Below, in pieces: positions 1 to 5,904 of a stretch of DNA of 5,904 bases. The stretch comes from Flaviramulus_B aquimarinus (GTDB lineage: Bacteria > Bacteroidota > Bacteroidia > Flavobacteriales > Flavobacteriaceae). The DNA lies in contig NZ_BAABJH010000008.1 in the NCBI RefSeq assembly GCF_039543205.1, forward strand, positions 1 to 5,904. Direction: 5' to 3'. The notes below the pieces were generated by a model, which ran no database searches, was not told where the DNA came from, and saw only the letters and a program-made list of their open reading frames with translations. Position 1 is the first letter of the stretch; every line of letters begins with the position of its first letter. A program made the translations under genes and the position numbers.

Positions 1-160
1 CATCAGAAAAAGCGCTTCAACAAAGCCTCAATTCCAAATGTGTTACCTGTACAAGGTTCGATTTATCAAAGTAACGTTTTGTTCTTGACCATGCCTGTAA
101 TAATATATACAGGCGCACAATATTTAGTGGCTTGAGTACTGGCAAGAACAAAACGAAGAC
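1..160. other. Upstream flank, possible 3' end of a neighbouring gene
   Basis: No gene can be identified here. Two forward frames are open from the left edge. One runs to a TAA at 72-74 and would end ...RFDLSK, with its stop directly before the inverted repeat that starts at 75. The other runs to a TGA at 133-135 and would end ...AQYLVA. Neither peptide is recognisable and neither has a visible start, so either could be the tail of an upstream gene or chance. The frame ending at 74 is slightly more attractive because a stem-forming repeat follows its stop at once. After 160 the sequence becomes very AT-rich promoter DNA. Confidence 0.3.
75..155. repeat. 13-bp perfect inverted repeat enclosing a smaller hairpin
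   Basis: CGTTTTGTTCTTG at 75-87 is the exact reverse complement of 143-155. Inside it, GCCTGTA at 93-99 pairs with TACAGGC at 108-114. In RNA this would give a 13-bp stem closing a loop that carries a second 7-bp hairpin. No T-run follows on the + strand, so it is not a classic intrinsic terminator for an upstream gene. No flanking target-site duplication is visible. It could be a transcript-end structure or a remnant of a small repeat element. It marks the boundary between the flank and the rRNA promoter region. Confidence 0.6.
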
Positions 161-242
161 GTTTAAAGAAGGCCGTTCCCTTTTTGGAATAAGAAAAGTG
201 TTGTCTGTTTTTTTCTCTTTAGCGTTTTTTTTTGCAAAAGAG

Positions 243-274
243 TTGGTGGGTATTTCATAAAGTGTTGTAGTTTA
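243..274 (+). promoter_or_regulatory. Degenerate upstream promoter-like unit (P0)
   Basis: TTG at 243-245 is followed 22 bases later by TAGTTTA at 268-274. The segment from GGTATTTCATAAAG to TTTAC lines up with the two stronger promoters downstream (GGTAATACAAAAAG...TTTGC), but the -7 element appears to have lost one base and its final G. The GC-rich block found after the other two promoters is absent. A T/A-rich stretch (about 190-239) lies just upstream. This is best read as a weak or decayed third copy of the promoter unit, inferred from alignment by eye. Confidence 0.4.
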
Positions 275-336
275 CAATAAGAGCGCATAAAACCATTGAG
301 CATAAATATCAGAGAACAAGGGAGTTGAAAGCGTGC

Positions 337-366
337 AAAAAAAAGATTAAAAAAAAGTAAAAAAAA
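337..366 (+). promoter_or_regulatory. Phased A-tracts upstream of P1 (UP-element-like)
   Basis: Three runs of exactly eight A start at 337, 349 and 359, that is 12 and 10 bp apart, ending five bases before the P1 TTG. A-tracts repeated near the helical period are known to bend DNA, and A/T tracts just upstream of rRNA promoters bind the RNA polymerase alpha C-terminal domain in well-studied bacteria. That it acts as an UP element here is inference. Confidence 0.5.
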
Positions 367-370
367 GTTA

Positions 371-400
371 TTGGGTAATACAAAAAGGGTTGTATGTTTG
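371..400 (+). promoter_or_regulatory. rRNA promoter P1 (Bacteroidota -33/-7 type)
   Basis: TTG at 371-373 and TATGTTTG at 393-400 are separated by 19 bases and match the Bacteroidota housekeeping promoter pattern (TTG near -33, TAnnTTTG near -7). CACCCGCT follows at 401-408, and transcription would begin around there. The GC-rich block in AT-rich DNA resembles the discriminator that makes rRNA promoters sensitive to ppGpp and initiating nucleotide in other bacteria. The unit is nearly identical to P2 about 139 bp downstream. Confidence 0.8.
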
Positions 401-404
401 CACC

Positions 405-433
405 CGCTAAAAAAGGCATAACTTTCTTTAGCG
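405..433 (+). other. Hairpin at the 5' end of the P1 transcript
   Basis: CGCTAAA at 405-411 pairs with TTTAGCG at 427-433, and AAAG at 412-415 continues the stem with CTTT at 422-425. A single bulged C lies at 426 and the loop is 416-421. This gives 11 base pairs starting at or within a few bases of the likely P1 start site. There is no T-run after it, so it is not a terminator. It may protect the transcript 5' end or present the boxA-like sequence that begins at 436. Confidence 0.55.
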
Positions 434-435
434 TA

Positions 436-446
436 GTTCATTTACA
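436..446 (+). promoter_or_regulatory. boxA-like element, P1 copy
   Basis: GTTCATTTACA fits the pattern GTTCATnnACA, which also occurs at 584-594 and 2606-2616. It lies about 35 bases after the P1 -7 element. The pattern resembles the rRNA antitermination boxA of other bacteria (for example TGCTCTTTAACA in E. coli), which recruits NusB and S10. Its function here is inferred from position and repetition. Confidence 0.45.
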
Positions 447-475
447 AGTACGGATTTGATTTGAAGAAAATCGTT

Positions 476-506
476 AAAAAACTTTTTTAAAAAAAAGATC
501 AAAAAA
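476..506 (+). promoter_or_regulatory. A/T tracts upstream of P2 (UP-element-like)
   Basis: The tract reads A6 (476-481), T6 (483-488), A8 (489-496) and A6 (501-506), ending three bases before the P2 TTG. The A-runs start 13 and 12 bp apart, less exactly phased than those before P1. It occupies the same place relative to the promoter, which supports a shared role in polymerase binding or DNA bending. Confidence 0.45.
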
Positions 507-509
507 GTA

Positions 510-540
510 TTGTGGGTAATAAAAAAGGGTTTTATATTTG
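510..540 (+). promoter_or_regulatory. rRNA promoter P2 (Bacteroidota -33/-7 type)
   Basis: TTG at 510-512 and TATATTTG at 533-540 are 20 bases apart. CACCCGCT follows at 541-548, identical to the block after P1. This is the promoter closest to the 16S gene and has the best match to TAnnTTTG. The likely start is near 545-548, giving a leader of about 190 nucleotides before mature 16S. Two near-identical promoters in tandem are typical of highly expressed rRNA operons, where they raise loading and allow growth-rate control. Confidence 0.85.
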
Positions 541-583
541 CACCCGCTTAGCAAGGAAACGAGCAAAGTAAAGAAAGAAACAA

Positions 584-601
584 GTTCATAAACATATTGA
601 A
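584..601 (+). promoter_or_regulatory. boxA-like element in the 16S leader
   Basis: This 18-base element matches 2606-2623 before 23S at 16 of 18 positions, differing only at the two central bases of GTTCATnnACATATTGAA. Placing boxA once in the leader and once in the spacer before 23S is the known layout of bacterial rRNA antitermination signals. The sequence itself does not prove Nus binding. Confidence 0.55.
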
Positions 602-613
602 TTGACAGCGTAA

Positions 614-627
614 GATTTAAATTGGAA
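614..627 (+). repeat. 14-bp direct repeat, leader copy
   Basis: GATTTAAATTGGAA here is identical to 5681-5694, just upstream of 5S. In the downstream copy it forms part of a hairpin, whereas the upstream copy lacks the pairing arm. The leader copy could instead pair with 5677-5690 (14 pairs, two of them G-U). Confidence 0.6.
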
Positions 628-631
628 ACGA

Positions 632-661
632 TTAAAATCAACAAAGAGAATAGACCATTTT
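632..661 (+). other. 16S processing stalk, 5' arm
   Basis: Bases 642-661 pair antiparallel with 2298-2317: 16 Watson-Crick pairs, two G-U pairs and two mismatches (A645/A2314 and C656/A2303). Pairing resumes further out between about 632-642 and 2320-2330. In bacteria such leader-spacer helices enclose the 16S gene and are cut by RNase III. The helix lies about 75 nucleotides before the 16S 5' end. Confidence 0.7.
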
Positions 662-735
662 GAGTACTAGAAGATTCTGATTAGTTGTTAAGAAGTTGTT
701 ACCATGTATATTATATGAGTAACACACAAAAATTA

Positions 736-2257
<1,522 letters not shown>

Positions 2258-2297
2258 CTAGAGAAAGACGACTAGTAAGTATCAACAAACTAAGAAA

Positions 2298-2330
2298 AAG
2301 ATAGTTTATTCTCATTGCTGTTAATTTAAA
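2298..2330 (+). other. 16S processing stalk, 3' arm
   Basis: This is the partner of the leader arm at 632-661. The core pairs 2298-2317 with 661-642, and a second block pairs about 2320-2330 with 642-632 with a few mismatches. It lies between the 16S 3' end and tRNA-Ile, ending seven bases before the helix that flanks that tRNA. Confidence 0.7.
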
Positions 2331-2336
2331 ATAAAG

Positions 2337-2432
2337 ATTTAGTAGAGTCTCATAGCTCAGCTGGTTAGAGCGCTACACTGATAATGTAGAGGTCGGCAGT
2401 TCGAGTCTGCCTGAGACTACTAACTACTAAAT
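2337..2432 (+). repeat. 9-bp inverted repeat flanking tRNA-Ile
   Basis: ATTTAGTAG at 2337-2345 directly precedes the tRNA and is the exact reverse complement of CTACTAAAT at 2424-2432. In the precursor it would stack on the acceptor stem, leaving the discriminator and four bases (2420-2423) bulged on the 3' side. Such a helix would shape RNase P and 3'-end processing. Confidence 0.7.
2346..2419 (+). tRNA. tRNA-Ile, anticodon GAT
   Basis: A 74-nucleotide tRNA folds without mismatch. The acceptor AGTCTCA (2346-2352) pairs with TGAGACT (2412-2418), with discriminator A at 2419. D-stem GCTC pairs with GAGC. Anticodon stem CTACA/TGTAG holds the loop CTGATAA with GAT at 2380-2382. T-stem GGCAG/CTGCC encloses TTCGAGT. 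It decodes ATC and ATT. The 3' CCA is not encoded (CTA follows), so it must be added by the CCA-adding enzyme, as is usual in this phylum. Its place in the 16S-23S spacer followed by tRNA-Ala is the commonest bacterial arrangement. Confidence 0.98.
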
Positions 2433-2470
2433 ATAAGGAAATTCTAGAACTGAGAATTCTAAATTCACAT

Positions 2471-2497
2471 TAAGGATTCTAATTATTAGGATTTTTA
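2471..2497 (+). other. Spacer hairpin between tRNA-Ile and tRNA-Ala
   Basis: Bases 2471-2482 pair with 2486-2497 around a three-base loop (2483-2485): 12 pairs including three G-U. The 3' arm ends in a T5 run, so it looks superficially like a weak terminator four bases before tRNA-Ala. The T-run is part of the stem, and the operon continues, so a processing or spacing hairpin is more likely. A smaller 6-bp hairpin (2440-2445 with 2453-2458) lies upstream. Confidence 0.5.
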
Positions 2498-2501
2498 TAA
2501 T

Positions 2502-2575
2502 GGGGGATTAGCTCAGCTGGCTAGAGCGCCTGCCTTGCACGCAGGAGGTCATCGGTTCGACTCCGATATTCTCCA
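2502..2575 (+). tRNA. tRNA-Ala, anticodon TGC
   Basis: A 74-nucleotide tRNA. Acceptor GGGGGAT (2502-2508) pairs with ATTCTCC (2568-2574), including G3-U70, the known alanine identity pair; a second G-U lies at the fifth acceptor position. D-stem GCTC/GAGC, anticodon stem CCTGC/GCAGG with loop CTTGCAC and TGC at 2536-2538, and T-stem ATCGG/CCGAT around TTCGACT. Discriminator A is at 2575 and the CCA is not encoded (CGA follows). It decodes GCN alanine codons, especially GCA and GCG. Confidence 0.98.
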
Positions 2576-2579
2576 CGAA

Positions 2580-2600
2580 TTACTGAATTTATTTCAGTAA
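2580..2600 (+). other. Hairpin just downstream of tRNA-Ala
   Basis: TTACTGAA at 2580-2587 pairs perfectly with TTCAGTAA at 2593-2600 around a five-base loop. It begins four bases after the tRNA and ends five bases before the boxA-like element, and may help set the tRNA 3' end. Confidence 0.6.
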
Positions 2601-2605
2601 AGAAC

Positions 2606-2625
2606 GTTCATTGACATATTGAAAA
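2606..2625 (+). promoter_or_regulatory. boxA-like element and 23S processing stalk, 5' arm
   Basis: GTTCATTGACATATTGAA (2606-2623) is the spacer copy of the leader element at 584-601. Part of it, 2611-2625, also pairs with 5654-5668 beyond 23S: 15 pairs with a single G-U. The same bases thus seem to serve as antitermination signal while transcribed and as a stalk arm once 23S is complete. In E. coli boxA likewise lies in the spacer before 23S. The pairing is visible in the sequence; the dual use is inference. Confidence 0.65.
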
Positions 2626-2638
2626 AAGATACATGAAA

Positions 2639-2746
2639 ATAAATTAGAAATATCTAATTTATATAAGTAATAATTAGGATTGATTGGAATCACGAGCGAT
2701 ATCCAATCGATCATATTATAATTGTCAAATCGTTTTGATAATTATA
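2639..2746 (+). other. Three consecutive hairpins in the spacer before 23S
   Basis: Hairpin one: 2639-2648 with 2653-2662, 10 pairs and a four-base loop. Hairpin two: 2678-2688 with 2702-2712, 11 pairs with one G-U, loop 2689-2701. Hairpin three: 2717-2729 with 2734-2746, 13 pairs with one G-U and a four-base loop. None is followed by a T-run. They lie inside the 23S stalk and would be removed with the spacer. Confidence 0.65.
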
Positions 2747-2773
2747 GTAAACTCATTAAAAAAGCAAAAAGTA

Positions 2774-5591
<2,818 letters not shown>

Positions 5592-5741
5592 ACGCCTGTT
5601 TTTTTATAAGTTCAATATTATTATTTGTTTTGTATCTAATGTCTCTATGAGACTTTTCAATATGTTAAGATATTTGTTCCGATTTAAATTGGAACGCTGA
5701 ATGCTAAAGGAGTAAAATCCAATAGCGAGCAGCTATGACTT
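5592..5741 (+). other. 23S-5S spacer with 23S stalk 3' arm
   Basis: This AT-rich 150-base spacer has no gene. It holds a T7 run (5599-5605), a small hairpin GTCTC/GAGAC (5641-5653), the 3' arm of the 23S stalk (5654-5668, pairing with 2611-2625) and an 8-bp hairpin (5676-5683 with 5688-5695). ATTGGA at 5688-5693 could alternatively pair with TCCAAT at 5718-5723, excluding the hairpin. The remaining bases before 5S show nothing I can name. Confidence 0.7.
5681..5694 (+). repeat. 14-bp direct repeat, copy before 5S
   Basis: GATTTAAATTGGAA is identical to 614-627 in the 16S leader. Here it makes most of the hairpin 5676-5695 (GTTCC paired with GGAAC, with G5681-T5690 and two A-T pairs inside). 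Confidence 0.6.
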
Positions 5742-5846
<105 letters not shown>

Positions 5847-5851
5847 TTTTG

Positions 5852-5889
5852 AAGAGTCTAATTACATCATGTAGTTAGACTCTTTTTTT
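5852..5889 (+). terminator. Intrinsic terminator of the rRNA operon
   Basis: AAGAGTCTAA at 5852-5861 pairs perfectly with TTAGACTCTT at 5875-5884. Five more pairs continue inside (5862-5866 with 5870-5874, one G-U), leaving a three-base loop. A T7 run (5883-5889) overlaps the end of the stem. It begins six bases after the 5S gene, and nothing follows within the last 15 bases. It is a strong Rho-independent terminator for the + strand. Confidence 0.93.
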
Positions 5890-5904
5890 GTTTATAACTC
5901 AAAC

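Larger units (their letters stand above)
541..735 (+). other. Transcribed 16S leader
   Basis: This is the AT-rich leader removed during maturation. It carries the boxA-like element (584-601), a GATTTAAATTGGAA copy (614-627) repeated before 5S, and the 5' arm of the 16S processing stalk (about 632-661). The last stretch, about 690-735, shows nothing I can name. No credible reading frame is present. Confidence 0.8.

Overview
The window holds one complete ribosomal RNA operon on the + strand and no protein-coding gene that I can support. The order is tandem promoters and leader (about 240-735), 16S rRNA (736-2257), tRNA-Ile(GAT), tRNA-Ala(TGC), 23S rRNA (2774-5591), 5S rRNA (about 5742-5846) and an intrinsic terminator (5852-5889). 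Open frames inside the rRNA genes are chance shadows.

The organism is a member of Bacteroidota, most likely a marine-type Flavobacteriaceae. The 16S sequence has flavobacterial signatures (the GGAACACCTCC 3' end, the TAGCTGTTCGG region, the CAGGGCTTAAATG region). From memory it resembles the Winogradskyella/Formosa/Bizionia neighbourhood, but I could not run a comparison. The promoters fit the Bacteroidota pattern (TTG, about 20 bases, TAnnTTTG). Neither tRNA gene encodes its CCA end, and the spacers are very AT-rich.

Region by region: bases 1-160 are an upstream flank with a 13-bp inverted repeat and at most the tail of a neighbouring gene. Bases 240-600 contain two strong promoter units and a third, decayed-looking one, spaced about 130-140 bp apart. 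The two strong units each have A-tracts upstream, a GC-rich CACCCGCT just after the -7 element, and a GTTCATnnACA box further down. The same box recurs before 23S, which fits a Nus-type boxA antitermination signal. The spacers are almost fully accounted for by RNA structure: a 16S stalk (leader with ITS1), a 23S stalk (ITS2 with the 23S-5S spacer), a helix flanking tRNA-Ile, and a series of AT-rich hairpins between the tRNAs and 23S.

Together these parts would be transcribed as one precursor, protected from early termination, folded into two processing stalks and cut into 16S, 23S, 5S and two tRNAs. I found no unusual inserted system: no intron, intervening sequence, mobile element or CRISPR array. 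The most useful observations concern promoter architecture, the repeated boxA-like element and the long-range spacer pairings.
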